Shown here: positions 22,252-33,499 of the stretch, piece after piece
Layout: each line of letters starts with the position of its first letter
Position numbering within the stretch: position 1 is the stretch's first letter
Origin: Akebia trifoliata
Lineage: Eukaryota; Streptophyta; Magnoliopsida; Ranunculales; Lardizabalaceae
Assembly (NCBI GenBank): GCA_017979445.1
Contig: CM030714.1
Location: forward strand, 40,640,326 to 40,704,325
Direction: 5' to 3'
Length of the DNA stretch: 64,000 nt
Program-made: the position numbers and the translations under genes
The notes under the pieces: model-generated
What the model was told of the DNA's origin: nothing
Seen by the model: the letters and a program-made list of their open reading frames with translations, nothing else
Databases searched by the model: none

Positions 22252-22607
22252 GGGTTAGTGTTAAAAGCACCCCAATAATTATCAAACGCACCTACACCAT
22301 GGTCAAATTGTCTTATATGAGTTAAAAGTTTTGGAATGGACTGATTTTTTAAAAGGATGATCTTTATGATGAGGAGATCATCCTAAAAAAATCCTATTCA
22401 TTCAGAAATTTCTAATCCTATAAAAAATGATTTACAAAAAAAAAATAAAAAAAAAATGAATGATTTACGATTCTTCAACTTATTTTTGATAGAGTTAGAA
22501 GTGTCGGAATGAATTAATTTTTGATAGGGATGATATCCAAAGACAACAAAAATTGGATATAATATGACATGTCCTTAGTAATAATTGGGGTGCCTTTAAC
22601 ACTATCC
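22252..22607. mobile_element. Foldback element with AGTGTTAAAAGCACCCC arms
   Basis: The left GTTAGTGTTAAAAGCACCCC and the right GGGGTGCCTTTAACACTATC are inverts. The centre has the GGACTGATTTTTTAAAAGG and GATGATCT core of the GGG-N4-GTTC group in two diverged copies. A further case of a shared core with private arms. Confidence 0.65.
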
Positions 22608-23251
22608 TTCTGGATGCTAGAGTAAAGATGGAACATAAGCAAGGCACTCTTACACGAGCTGATAAACATTTAGCACGAAACGATTTTGTTAAATAAGCAA
22701 TTGCTTTCACTGCAAAATAAAAATAAAAATAATTATAATTTTTTTTTTTTTTTTTGATTGCTAAAGAAAACTCATTATTTTATCTGGGAAACAATCAAAG
22801 GAAGCATAACATATGGGTTTAAATGATTTAAGCATTATTTTCTTAAAAAAAATAAAAATGTGATATAATAATGAATAAAGCTGAAGTGACCTCAAGATTA
22901 TCTAAGTAGGTTTAAATTTAAAGCTATCATCAAAAAAGAAGAAACAAAATCATGGTTAAAAGAGAAGATGAAAAAGACAGAAAATTGGTGCTAAGAAAGA
23001 TACGAGAAAACTGACAAATTTGATGCTAAATATATTATGGGTCGATCAAAAGAAATACAGTTACAACTGTAAACATATATTTACTTTGCATTTGTATCTT
23101 TTTATGAGGGAGAGAATAAAGCAATTTCATGTTACTTTAGACCATGACTTAAAAGCTTGAAAGTCAGGTCGGTATTAGGAGCATCGTGTCAAGGGCCTAG
23201 CATGCCTCACAAGTGTGGAATAGGATTTGTCTACGTAGGGGAAACTAAGAT

Positions 23252-23460
23252 CCTTATAAATTTTAAAAATTCTTGTGTGAGCGATGGTGGAGGATGATTT
23301 TTTTTTCTTTGCCTTTATCATCTATTGCAATAGCACATAAATTCTTATAAATTTTAAAAATTCTTGTGTGAGCGACAGTGGATGAGGATTTTTTTTTCTT
23401 TGCCTTTATCATCTATTGCAATAGCACATAAATCCTTATAAAGTTTAAAAATTCTTGCGG
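23252..23460. repeat. Tandem repeat, 91-bp period
   Basis: CTTATAAATTTTAAAAATTC recurs at 23253 and 23344, and a third, partial unit starts at 23435. Units share TGTGAGCGA, TTTTTTTTCTTTGCCTTTAT and CATCTATTGCAATAGCACAT with few differences, suggesting a recent duplication. Confidence 0.75.
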
Positions 23461-23577
23461 GGGCAAGGTCCCCCCATTAAATCCTCCCCTGGCGCCTCAT
23501 TGCATTTTGTCTACAAGACTATCAATGGGTTGGGTCAGGCCATAAATCAGTGCCAGTAAGGCCTAAAAGTCCTAGTC

Positions 23578-24227
23578 TAACGCTATGTTTAGATTGAGAG
23601 AAATAGAGAGAAGAGAAGAGAAGAGACATGAGTTTCTCTTCATTTCTCTTGTTTGGATTGTTAAGTGGGGAGAGAAGAGAAAAGGAGAGAAATTGAGAGA
23701 AACCCTTTTAATATATTTTATAATTCCAACACTGTCCCTAGATCTCTTTTAAGATATTTTAAAATTTCAAAGTTGTCCCAAGTGTCAAAGCCCATGAGCC
23801 TAACTCATCCTCATAAAATCGGTTTACAAGGAAAGGGTTGCCCCCGCTTTATACATTGCACCTCCCAATAGTACCTAGATGATGTGGGACTATTCTGACC
23901 CCCCCATCAATGCCAAGGCTGGAGACACTCAGCTCCCCCCTCCACGTAGGCTGGAGATACTAACCCAACCCATTCCTAAGATCACCCGCTTTAATACTAT
24001 TTTAAAGCCCATGGGCTTAACACATCCTCTCAAAATTGACTTGCAAGGAGAGGGTTACCCCGCTTTACACATTGCACCTCCCAATAGTACCTAGGTGATG
24101 TGGGATTATTTTAACACCAAGTTCTCTCCTGTCAATCCAAACATGGTGGAGAGATATTAAGTTTCTCTTCTCTTTTCGTAATGAGTTTTTCTTCTCTCCA
24201 TTTCTCTCAATCAAAACATTGTCTAAG
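23578..24227. mobile_element. Non-autonomous element with ATGTTTNGATTGAGAGAAA ends, about 650 bp
   Basis: CTATGTTTAGATTGAGAGAA at the left and TTTCTCTCAATCAAAACATT at the right are inverted. The subterminal zones are AGAGAAGAGA-rich. Inside are two direct copies (about 23788-23895 and 24005-24110) of a block with GCACCTCCCAATAGTACCTA and GATGTGGGA. It looks like a hAT-like or foldback element with an internal duplication. Confidence 0.55.
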
Positions 24228-24327
24228 TATGACCTGTCTAATGATCAAACTGAGTGGAATAAAAATATACTTATGTCCAAACCTACACTGGAAGTTTTCA
24301 GGCCTTTTTACGAGCTAAATCGAGCCA

Positions 24328-24716
24328 GGGGACGGTTCATGGGACAAACTTGTAACAAAATCTATGATAATAATTTTGTCTTATATGGGTTAGAAATTTC
24401 AAAATGACCTAATTTTTTGGTGAGGATGGTCTCCTGGCCATAGTGACCATCCTCACCAAAAATCAGCTCATTCAGAAACTTCTAACCCCATTAGAAATGA
24501 TTTACAAAAAAATTGACGATTCACAATTCTTCAACTTGTAAATTGGGGTTAGAAGTTTCGAAGTGGGCTAATTTTTAGTGAGGATGATCTCTTCACCATA
24601 GATATCATCCTCACCAAAATTCAGTCCATTCCAAAACTGCTAACCCTTTCAAAAGTGGTTTACAAAAAACCATTGTCATAGATTTTGTCACAATCATTGT
24701 CCCATGAACCCCTCAC
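24328..24716. mobile_element. GGG-N4-GTTC foldback element, 389 bp
   Basis: The left end GGGGACGGTTCATGGGACAA and the inverted right end AGGGGTTCATGGGACAAT. The arms ACAAAATCTATGA and TCATAGATTTTGT are inverts; two copies of the GCTGATTTTTGGTGAGGATG-like core are inside. The arm sequence is unlike the other copies. Confidence 0.72.
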
Positions 24717-24732
24717 ATTTATATATATATAC

Positions 24733-24951
24733 ATGGACAACGTTCGGTAGTCAAAATGGGAGCCACAGTTTTGTCCTACATGGGCTAAAAGTTTTGGAAT
24801 GAACTTATTTTTTGCGAGGATGATCCATATGGTGAAAGATCATCCTCATAAAAAATCAGCTCATTTCGAAACCCTTAACCCCATCAAAAGTTGTTTACAA
24901 ATTAATGATAAAAATTGATGGCCCATGATTCTTCAACTTATAAATTGGGGT
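24733..24951. mobile_element. Half GGG-N4-GTTC element truncated at (TA)n
   Basis: The left part ACAACGTTCGGTAGTCAAAA, TTTTGTCCTACATGGGC and one core hairpin are present. The second half is replaced by the (TA)n tract at about 24952-24977. Confidence 0.6.
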
Positions 24952-24979
24952 TATATATATATATATATATATATATAAA

Positions 24980-25336
24980 GGGAAATGTTCAACACCCAAC
25001 ATTTTGCCTAACATTTTACCCAATATGTTTTGTCATACATGGGTTAGAAGTTTTGGAATGAGCTGATTTTTGGTGAGGATGATTTCTTCGATGAGGAAAT
25101 CATCCTCACTAAAAATTAGCCCATTTCAAAACTTCTAACCCCATGTTTACAAGCTGAAAAATTGTGGACCGTCCAATTTTTGTAAACCATTTGTGATGGG
25201 GTCAGAAGTTTTGGAATGGGCTGATTTTTGGTGAGGATGATCTCCTCACCATAGAGATCATCTTCACCAAAAATCAACCTATTCCAAAACTTCTAACCCA
25301 TGTAGGACAAAACATGTTGGGTGCCGAACGGGACCC
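24980..25336. mobile_element. GGG-N4-GTTC foldback element, 357 bp
   Basis: The left end GGGAAATGTTCAACACCCAAC follows a long (TA)n; the inverted right end GGGTCCCGTTCGGCACCCAAC is followed by ATATATATTTATATA. The arms contain ATATGTTTTGTCATACATGG and its complement; the core hairpin occurs twice. A core fragment continues at about 25345-25425. Confidence 0.77.
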
Positions 25337-25426
25337 ATATATATTTATATATTAAGATGATCCCTTCATCATAGAGATCATCCTCAAAAAATCGACCCAT
25401 TCCCAAAATTTTATCCCATGAGTCGT

Positions 25427-25520
25427 GATAATCTGACTCCCCAAGTGGCATACTCAAAAGACTCTCCTGACATGGTGTGTGCTAGAACCATAGATCTTCT
25501 TTCTAGGGAAACACATCTGT
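25427..25520. mobile_element. Left half of a family B MITE
   Basis: GAGTCGTGATAATCTGACTC is followed by AAGTGGCATACTC, then GAACCATAGATCTTC. The right arm is missing. Confidence 0.6.
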
Positions 25521-27316
25521 GTTGATTATTTTATACATTCAAATCTCAACACGATTATTATTTTGTCCCAATAGAATAAATCAAAACACGTATCTCAAAT
25601 AATTATTCATGACAAAAATCTAGTTCAAGTTATCATTACTTACTTTGTACCATCGTTAAACCTTTAATCCAATATTTTTCAAGATGCTCCATTTAATCTC
25701 ATCTTTCTTTGTGCTTTGCGAAATCTCAATCGGATTGGTATTTTCTTCTAAACTCACTTTCTCCCTTATCTCTAGTTGAATTGACTGAGTTTTTTGTGAT
25801 TGATAGATATCACTTTCTTTATCTCAACGTTCCGTGTTCTTTCAAAAACTCTAATATGGGATTAGCTAATCCCTTTTATAGATGAAGGTTGAAGAACTAG
25901 ATTAATTCTTTTATTATATTTCTTATCTATCAAGGTCTTCTACTAATTCCTTAAAGAATATAATTCTAATGATAGTAGATTTCCATTTAAAATTAATATC
26001 TATCATTTTATAAAATCCACGTGCAATTTAGAAACTAAAATCGTGGAGGCCAATGAAACCAAAACGTTACATAGATTCTAACAATCTACATACGGGGGGA
26101 GTCAGAAAATCATTACTCTTATCCCATGTAGAACAAAACACTTTGTCTAGGAGTTTGGCTATTAAACCCCAACCCATGTAACATACTACAAATAAAACTA
26201 TACTATATTGTGTGAGGCTGGGCCACCTGACATGACTCCCAGGCCCAAACCCGAGCCCAACCTTGAAACATGAATCAGGCTTAGCTAGGGTCCAATAAAT
26301 AAAAGGGCCTAGTATTACTATCTGAACCAGATCGATGTCTGGCTGGACCAAAACCCAACCCATTGACAGTCCTAAGCGCATGGTTGGTAGCTACTAAGTT
26401 AATTACCACAATCTAGCTTAAGTCAACCTTCCAACATCAAAGCCGATGCGATGGTAATCTCGTCCTTAGTTGCCGAATCTAATGGAGGTTTCAATCCGAC
26501 GGATCAACCGTAATTGGCAGGTAAAACGAGGCCTCGACGGAGATGATGGATGGGAACTCCTACTCTGACTATAGTTGCGATCTCTAAGCGGGATTTTCAG
26601 TCATCTATCCCTTTTCTTTCCCTTAAGTCAACCTTTCGAATGAATCACAAGGAGTTCTCCAACTCTCTATAAGGTTCACACTACAGGGAACACAGTTTTG
26701 TTTTAAGTAACTCGTGGAAGCTTGAAGAGAATGTGATCCGAGACCGAGATGACTCATCCAATTCATCTCGGTATCATCCACCAACAGACGGATAGACAAA
26801 TCATCTCAAACCCGGTGTTTCTCAAAAGTCAATCTCATTGTTGAATGAATACAATGGCTCCAAGTTTATTGATGGAAGCCGACGTGATCATTCATTTAGA
26901 ATCCCAATATACAAAAGAATCTTTGACTGAAAAAATCTAGAAATAGTAGACGAATACATATAACTGATTCCTTTACTTCTTATTAAAAATAAGAATGTTA
27001 GATTATACCTCCCAACTTGAGCTTCATAACAATTTTTTCTAAGTATTTAGTCAACAAGGAGTTCTAGGTGAAAAGGAGATCAAAATCCTTCTTTAATTAA
27101 GGATCTCAAACCAATGAGGTCTTTCATTGATTCTGGGCATTTTATTATATGTAAAACATGCATCTCCAAGACCGTTATAATGCCGTTATCAAGCGTTAGC
27201 TATAATTTATAACTAGTTGATTCCATTATTAATAAACTATATGGGGAAGTGTGGGTCTTAAAATAACGGTATAATTGGCTGTTGCAAGTGTACTAGTCCT
27301 GCCGCCACTATAACCA
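25521..27316. other. Intergenic DNA, no gene seen
   Basis: Contains scattered degenerate repeat pieces, among them GACCGAGATGACTCATCC near 26740 (family H interior) and CCCATTGACAGTCCTA near 26358 (a hAT-like end). Only chance open frames. Confidence 0.45.
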
Positions 27317-27445
27317 GGCCCAAACATGGTTTCAAATCTTGAAGTCTTGTCTCCTTCCTGGATGAGACCGAGTTGTCATAGACGAGTCATCTTGTTTCGA
27401 ACTATTTAATTCAATTTATAATATATATCTATATATTTCTTATAG

Positions 27446-27628
27446 TGGGTATCCCCACCCTTCAGTTAGACTAATCCCACGATCACACACACTGCCCCCT
27501 CAGAAAGTCCTACGTGCAACTGGTTGAGTCGAGGGTCAACCGGACCCTAGAGAGGTTTCAAACACTTGACCTATCCATCCTGAGGAGCTTATCAAGGTTT
27601 GACTTGCCATTGGGCCAACTCTTGGGAT
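27446..27628 (-). mobile_element. SINE-like element, minus orientation
   Basis: Reading the minus strand, AGTTGGCCCAATGGCAAG (A-box-like, about 27604-27621) is followed by AGGTCAAGTGTTTGAAACC (B-box-like, about 27555-27573) and a body ending GGGTGGGGATACCC. The body is about 75-80 percent identical by eye to the inverted copy at 27690-27833. Confidence 0.55.
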
Positions 27629-27689
27629 TAATTCAATTTATAAATATTTATTGATATATTTATATAAATTATTATATATTTTTATATAA

Positions 27690-27833
27690 AAAATAAGGTA
27701 GATCAAGTGTTTCCTTGGGGTCACTCTCCAAAGTCTGGTTAACCCTTGACTCAACCATTTGCAGGTAGGACTTTCCGAGGGGGTGGTGCGTGTGACCGTA
27801 GGATTAGTCTCATCCGAAGGGTGGGGATAAAAA
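27690..27833 (+). mobile_element. SINE-like element, plus orientation, 5' truncated
   Basis: Begins near the B-box-like AGATCAAGTGTTTCC and runs through GGTTAACCCTTGACTCAACC and GGTAGGACTTTCCGAGG to GAAGGGTGGGGAT. It matches the body of the 27446-27628 copy in opposite orientation. An A-box region is not seen, so it is probably 5' truncated. Confidence 0.5.
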
Positions 27834-27909
27834 AATATTTGTATTGTCACCGAGATGACTAGGGCAAATTATCTCAATCTCGGAAGAGATTTGAAGCCAT
27901 GGGCCTAAA

Positions 27910-29615
27910 CTATACGAACAACGTGGGTGACACAAGACTTGTTTGAATGAGCTTCTACAGAGCCAAATGGAATTAAGTACCCATTTGAGTTTGGATTTGG
28001 GTATGGGTTTGGGTTTGCTTTTGAAACATTTTTCGCACTTGTTGAAGACCACATTTCAAAAATTGAAATTTGACAGGAAAATACATGGTAAGTGCCGAAG
28101 CCCAAAATTATCGAATTGGGTCTAATCAATATTTGGGTACAATTCAATTTATTAACAGCCATTATTATGGACCACATGGAGGAACTTTCCCTCAATCCGG
28201 CACCTCAAGATACACAACCCTTCCCATCCTTCAAATTCCCTATCATAGGACATTTGTGTGGTATTTGTCAAAAAAGTTTCGAGACCTAAATTGGTTTCAT
28301 AATTCATTATTGGATCGACTAGTTGCACACACTAGTGGTTTGTGGCACTCAACATTAAAAAAAAAAAAAAAACCTCATTTTTAACCTACTAATTGCACTT
28401 CACTATGGTAATCTTATGATTTAGAGGCTTATTCATCTTCCCATGGCTTCTTTTATGTTCATACTCTATTTTTTTTATGATTGATTTTGCTCATGTTCTC
28501 ATTGGCACCAATTAGAGGTATTGGTTTTCTAATCAATATTTAGATTTTGTTTAGAAATTTATAAAAGCCTATACTTCAATCTTATCTCTTGGAATTCGAT
28601 GATCACTGATCAGCTTGAAGTGTCAACATAAATTCCAACAAGTTCTTAAGCCTCACAATGTCTCTTTAAAATCGTCAAAACCCACCCTCCCTAATTTATC
28701 AATCCGGGTATATGGTGCTTAGAAGATGTAGAAAACAAGTGCAATCTTTTTATATTATTTTTGGAGTGTAATCATCCAGATGGAGTGCAAAGGAGAATTT
28801 TTAAGCAATGGAGTGCAATTAATGGGTGGTGTGCAACTAGTCGGTCCCTTAATTTTTAGCCGAAATCACTTAGAAAATCAAAGTAATGCAATAGCTCTAC
28901 TTAAATAGAAAATCTTTAACTTACTTTCATTGTCAATGCATCTTTATTCCTCATCTTCTAACTCTCTAAAGACAGAAAATCACCCCTTCCGACGTAGCTC
29001 AACTTTAGATTTAGAGCTCAAAATATTCTCATTTCGTTGATTGACGAATTAATAAACTACTTCTCCTAGTTATATATCCCATTCACGAAATTAACTGTCA
29101 ATGATCAGATGGTGGTAATAAGTTCTTAGGTTTTTAACTCACACAAGAGTGCACTTTTTTATTATTGGGCTTAGACCCATAGCATGTCAAGGTTAGATGA
29201 TATCCCGAGATCAAGATTGGACAATCCTCGAGATTCAAATCATACAAATCTTGAACAAACTGCCTTTAGAAGAGATTAATTAATATTGAGGGTTTCTTTA
29301 GTGAATCCATGTTTGCACTTTGCAGAGCCAGCTGCCGAACTCCTTATATTTCATGTAAGGAGACCAATTGAGTCTCATATTTTGCTTTTAAATTAGGAGG
29401 GAAGATGACTCATTTTGGAAATAATTTCTTTGAACATAATGGAAATAATATTAGCAGTTTTAATCTTTTTTATCATTAATTTAATATATTAGGAGCAATA
29501 TCTCGGACATTAACTAAATGAATATGGGTACTAATCCAAAAATCATGTTTTTAACGAAAGCTAATGAAAATTCTAAGGATGTGATTCGATAGTATATACA
29601 TTGTGTCAAGGAAAT
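27910..29615. other. Intergenic DNA, no gene seen
   Basis: AT-rich with low-complexity runs (poly-A near 28355). GTGCAACTAGTCGG and GACTAGTTGCACAC near 28840 and 28318 are inverted, possibly ends of a degraded element of about 530 bp. Confidence 0.4.
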
Positions 29616-29841
29616 TTAGGCTATGTTTGGTAACACTTCTGAAGTTTGGAGTCTGGAAACTAGAAATTATACTTCAGAAGTTTTGTCCAACATCCCCCAT
29701 TGTTGATTCAAAACTCCTGAATTTCGATTTTGAAGTCTAAAATCTAAAACGAAACAATCAGAAATAAAGCTCTTGAAGCCTGAATTTTAAAGGCGGATCA
29801 CCTCCATTCAAACTTTAAAAGTGTTACCAAACACACACTTA
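29616..29841. mobile_element. MITE with TGTTTGGTAACACT ends
   Basis: GGCTATGTTTGGTAACACTT and AAGTGTTACCAAACACACAC are inverted terminal repeats around about 226 bp; the inner arms CTGAAGTTTGGAGTCTGG and TTCAGAAGTTTT are partly palindromic. This end type is common among plant hAT-like MITEs. Confidence 0.6.
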
Positions 29842-30329
29842 TTGTCCTCACTTCTAAAGATAAGCAGATGACGAATAGCAATGTCCAACCTTCTTCCATA
29901 AGTTTGGTCCTACAAGACCATTAGCATCCTTTGTGCATTGCTTACAACTCCACAATGGACTTTTTATCTTATCCTTACACCAAAGAAACAGGTAAATCAG
30001 ATCTATCAAATAGATCGTTAAGTGATTCATTTACCATCCTTCCTTAAAAAATACTATAATGGTTTCATTGCTTTATATATTTATCTTGTTTGTGATTTAG
30101 CAATCTCAAAATTTCTATGATCCGATCAAATGAGGAAAAAATGGTCCTTTTTTACGAACTCTTAATAACATAAATATTTGAAAGAGACTTCTAGTTGTGA
30201 GATCAAATTGGAAATAATTTTTGTCTCATATTATTCTCTTGATGCACATACAATCATGCAGAGTGACACAGAGATTATAGAAATTGTGTACCTTTGTTTT
30301 TAATAATGCCACCCATTTTTATTGTACCG

Positions 30330-30478
30330 AAGCGAATGTAATTGCACCATCTCTTCTTTGGGACTATCCAACTTTGGACCGTAGGCCCTCTGAGTGGCCA
30401 ATGAGGGGCCTTGAACTCAAGACCTCTCCTTTTTTGGAGGGAAGCCCAAGCCACTCAGCCCAACACTCATTGGTTGAT
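30330..30478 (-). mobile_element. SINE-like sequence
   Basis: On the minus strand TTGGGCTGAGTGGCTTGGG (A-box-like) is followed by GAGAGGTCTTGAGTTCAAGG (B-box-like) and GGCCACTCAGAGGGCC. The layout is SINE-like; boundaries are uncertain. Confidence 0.45.
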
Positions 30479-31906
30479 CCAATTCAAATTGTTATTAGAT
30501 AAGTTTCCAATCAAGATTTCTAATATCCAATAAAGATCTGATCCACCCCATCATATCTGATGAGTTAATTTATCGAATAAGAATATAATTGGATCAATAT
30601 TAGATCTAGATATATCTGATCCAAACCCTGTCATTGCATATCCCTAGAATCCTCACAAAAAAAAAAACAAAAAACAAAACAAAACAAACATTAGCTCATC
30701 CCTAAGTCGACCCCACGGACATGAGTGACTTTACATGTCAACCTTCCGTGAATCCCTGGATTCGGGCCCATTTATAATTAATAAATATGATTAGGTGATT
30801 GCTTAGGCATGTTGCATTCTTTTATCTTTTTAAATAAAGTCACTAAGAGTATCTTTAGAATTGATTATTTGTTGATGATATCATCTCATTTAAATTTATG
30901 TATACTATGGGCCCAATGGTATCGAATACCAAATACCGAATATCCCACATGATTGGTCCAAAATTGCAGCACACCCAAAGATCTTACCATTATCGAAGTA
31001 AATAAAACTTGGAACTAACGCTCCGGTGCTCTTGTTTGACCTATGTTAGTTGGTTCATCAGTTTTCTTGGTTTGAATTTGGGTTCATGATTTGTGATTTG
31101 TTACTCTAAAAAAATCAAATTTGTAAGGCTACGAGAGAATTTGTTTGTTGGTTCACTAGTTGGATATGTTTGCACATATATGTAAGAATAATGATTTTCA
31201 AATGAACCCAACCCAAGTAACACCCGACGCCTACCCTACTAGGAAATCATGTCACCTTATGGATGATAAAGAGAGAAGTCTTTTCCTTACTAATTTAGTA
31301 AAATTTTCAGCCTTACTAAAGGTCTAAAGGTCATTTTGCTCAACTGGATTACCACATCAGCCATCTAACCCCACATCCCTCTAAGTTTCTTCGAAAAATT
31401 CAAATAAAATAAAATTTAAAAACAATTTCTTTCAAACTTGACCCAAGTTTTTGAAAATGGACAGCTATTGAACTTTCACATAACTCTCAAACTTAAAATT
31501 GAAATTCAATTGTGAAAAATAATTAATTTTGAATTTTTTTTTAAAAATTTATAGAATTTTATCCTCTACAACCCCGAAACACCTGATCGTATTTTTGGAT
31601 GCCACAAGGTGAGCTCAAGGACCCTTAGTGAGGATGATAAATAGTTGGCTACAAGATAGCAACATCATCATAAAACAATTAGAAGGGTATTTTCGGTATA
31701 AATTGTTGGCTGTATTACAGAAAACCCTCTGAACGGCTACTTTTCTTATTAAAGTAGTGGAAGTAGCAAAAGGTCATTTTCTTGATTAACGTCATTCATG
31801 TCTCCACCCCTCCAGGTATCTAATCTTCCTTACAAAGTTCTCTCTCTTAAAGCATAAGACAATATTTCCCCAATAAACAATCCAGACAGCTTTACTGGAG
31901 CGGCAA

Positions 31907-32040
31907 AGTATTCTTGCCACGTGGAGGAATAATGTTGCCTATGTGGACATCTCTCATCTCCTACCTACCAAGTATTTGAGTGGACTCGATTGAAAATTGC
32001 CACATGTTTTGCCGATGTCGCCAAAGCCAATCTTTTAGTC
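31907..32040. repeat. Upstream copy of a G-box module in the CYCLOPS 5' region
   Basis: CTTGCCACGTGGAGGAATAA (G-box 31918-31923) leads into ATGTGGACATCTCTCATCTC, CTACCAAG, GCCACATG and GCCGATGTCGCC. The same order recurs at 32763-32912. The two copies are diverged and separated by a hAT-like insertion. Confidence 0.6.
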
Positions 32041-32058
32041 CGTCAATGCCATCTCATC

Positions 32059-32269
32059 TAGGCTTGGCAATAATCTGAAATATATCTGATGATCAAAACA
32101 ATCCAATCCAAAAAATATAAAATTTCGGATCGGATTCGAATTGAAATCTTAGATCCAAAACAATTTTGGATCAGATTCGAATGTATCTCAATCTGTTTTG
32201 AAAAAAAGTTAATCTGAACATATTTTAATAATTTTTTTATTATTCTTAATTTTATATAAATACATATAG

Positions 32270-32305
<36 letters not shown>

Positions 32306-32758
32306 GAGTTGTGATAATCTGCAACCCCATGTGACACACTCAATCGACTCTCCTGACTTGACAAGCTCGGGAACTGTAGATCTATATGCCTTGGGATACA
32401 CTTTTTTATGGGGAAGTGCGGTTTTGTATCCCAATGCATACAGATCTACGATTTTCGAACTTATCATGTCAGGAGAGTCGATTGAGTGTGACACATGGGT
32501 AGTCAAATTATCCTGATTCTTAAACAAGTTAAGTCTTTTTTGTTTCCCTCAATATTTTTAGTTGGAAAATAGATTTTTTTAAATTTTAAATGATTTTATA
32601 TTTTTTGAATATTGATAATTTGAAAATAAGGCATCTGTTCGGTTGAATTGGTTTCGGATTAAGGATGAAATGAAACGGATCGGACTCAGTTCACATAATC
32701 GGACTCAGTTCACATAATCGGATCGCAAACATGTTTAAAATTTTCATTGCCAGCCCTA
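32059..32758. mobile_element. hAT-like non-autonomous element, 700 bp
   Basis: The left end is TAGGCTTGGCAATAATC and the inverted right end TAGGGCTGGCAATGAAAA. The flanks ATCTCATC (32051-32058) and ATCTTATC (32759-32766) match at 7 of 8, an 8-bp target duplication as made by hAT transposases. The interior has GATCGGATTCG repeats, an (ATA)n tract at 32271-32302 and a nested family B MITE. A related sequence without a clear right end lies at about 55548-55930. Confidence 0.72.
32306..32519. mobile_element. Family B MITE nested in the hAT-like element
   Basis: 214 bp: GAGTTGTGATAATCTGCAAC at the left and AAATTATCCTGATTC at the right. The arms CACTCAATCGACTCTCCTGA and TCAGGAGAGTCGATTGAGTG are exact inverts. 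The centre GGAACTGTAGATCTATATGC pairs with its complement around TTTTTTATGGGGAAGTGCG. Confidence 0.75.
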
Positions 32759-32762
32759 ATCT

Positions 32763-32930
32763 TATCTGTCACGTGTATTGAATAATGTGCCTACGTGGAC
32801 ATCTCTTATCTCCATCCTACCAAGAATACATTCATCGCCACATGGCAGTGCGGTATTGGTTAAAAATTACAATGTATGATTTGCTGATGTGGCAAACACA
32901 ATCTCTTCAGCTTGCCACGTGTATAGAATC
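32763..32930. repeat. Promoter-proximal copy of the G-box module
   Basis: G-boxes at 32770-32775 and 32916-32921 (CTTGCCACGTG, as at 31913). In between are ACGTGGACATCTCTTATCTC, CTACCAAGAA, GCCACATGG and GCTGATGTGGC, in the order seen in the copy at 31907-32040. It lies about 570 bp upstream of the first CYCLOPS ATG. Confidence 0.6.
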
Positions 32931-33234
32931 CCTCGCCACTGCAGTGAAGAAGATATATTTCACTTACTTTTCGACCGTTGAAAAGTCGAATTACCGTTGA
33001 AGAAGTTTTTAGACTTCTGAAATTTAAGATTTTACCACAAAAGACAACTATAAGTTTTCAGGAATCTGAAGAACACCAATTCTCAGATTCCATAACTTCA
33101 TAGTTTTGTTCACACCAAACTCATTAATTTAATAAATAAATAAACAAAGTATATTTTAAGACTTTTCCTAATCAATAATCATCTCTGTAGTGGGTTTAGA
33201 TCGTGAAAGAGTTCTGTTTAGAGGTTTTTTGTTT

Positions 33235-33499
33235 AGGTAGAATTTAAACAAAAGCTTACAAAGAGCTTAGATTCTTGTTAGTCAAAGAGAAAAAAAAATG
33301 TGGGATTTAGTTTGTTCTGTTTAGATTGTTCTAAGAAACTAGTCTGATCGCATTCGAGTTTGCATTGATCGATTTTTATTGGGCAATCAATCTCACTTGA
33401 ATCTTGACAAGAATTGAATTACGGGTGGGAGTCGTAACTCGTAAGCAATATTCAAAATTTTTTTTTTTTTTTAATATTTGGGTTCCAAATATTTAGAAT
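33235..33499 (+). promoter_or_regulatory. CYCLOPS leader with possible 5' UTR intron
   Basis: A T15 tract at about 33459-33473 followed by an AATATTTAG (AG at 33495-33496) just before ATG 33500 looks like a 3' splice site, and TTTAGGTAGAA near 33235 could be its donor. Such an intron would place ATG 33500 close to the start of the second exon. Inferred from sequence only. Confidence 0.35.

Larger units (their letters stand above)
27325..27901. mobile_element. Family H element (CATGGTTTCAAATC ends) with nested SINE pair
   Basis: CATGGTTTCAAATCTTG at the left and GATTTGAAGCCATG at the right are inverted, with flanks GGCCCAAA (27317-27324) and GGCCTAAA (27902-27909) matching at 7 of 8, an 8-bp target duplication. 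Inner arms carry CGAGATGACTAGGG and CTCAATCTCGG as in the copy at 44400-44626. Two SINE-like bodies in opposite orientation occupy the middle. Confidence 0.68.

Noticed and set aside
27446..27833. Interpretation as one 390-bp MITE
   Set aside because: One copy has A-box-like and B-box-like stretches and similar layouts occur alone at 8030-8205 and 30330-30478, so two opposed SINE-like bodies fit better; not certain.
32058..32527. Several 60-93 codon frames on both strands
   Set aside because: All fall within the hAT-like element and nested MITE; poly-Leu/Ile stretches come from the ATA repeat.
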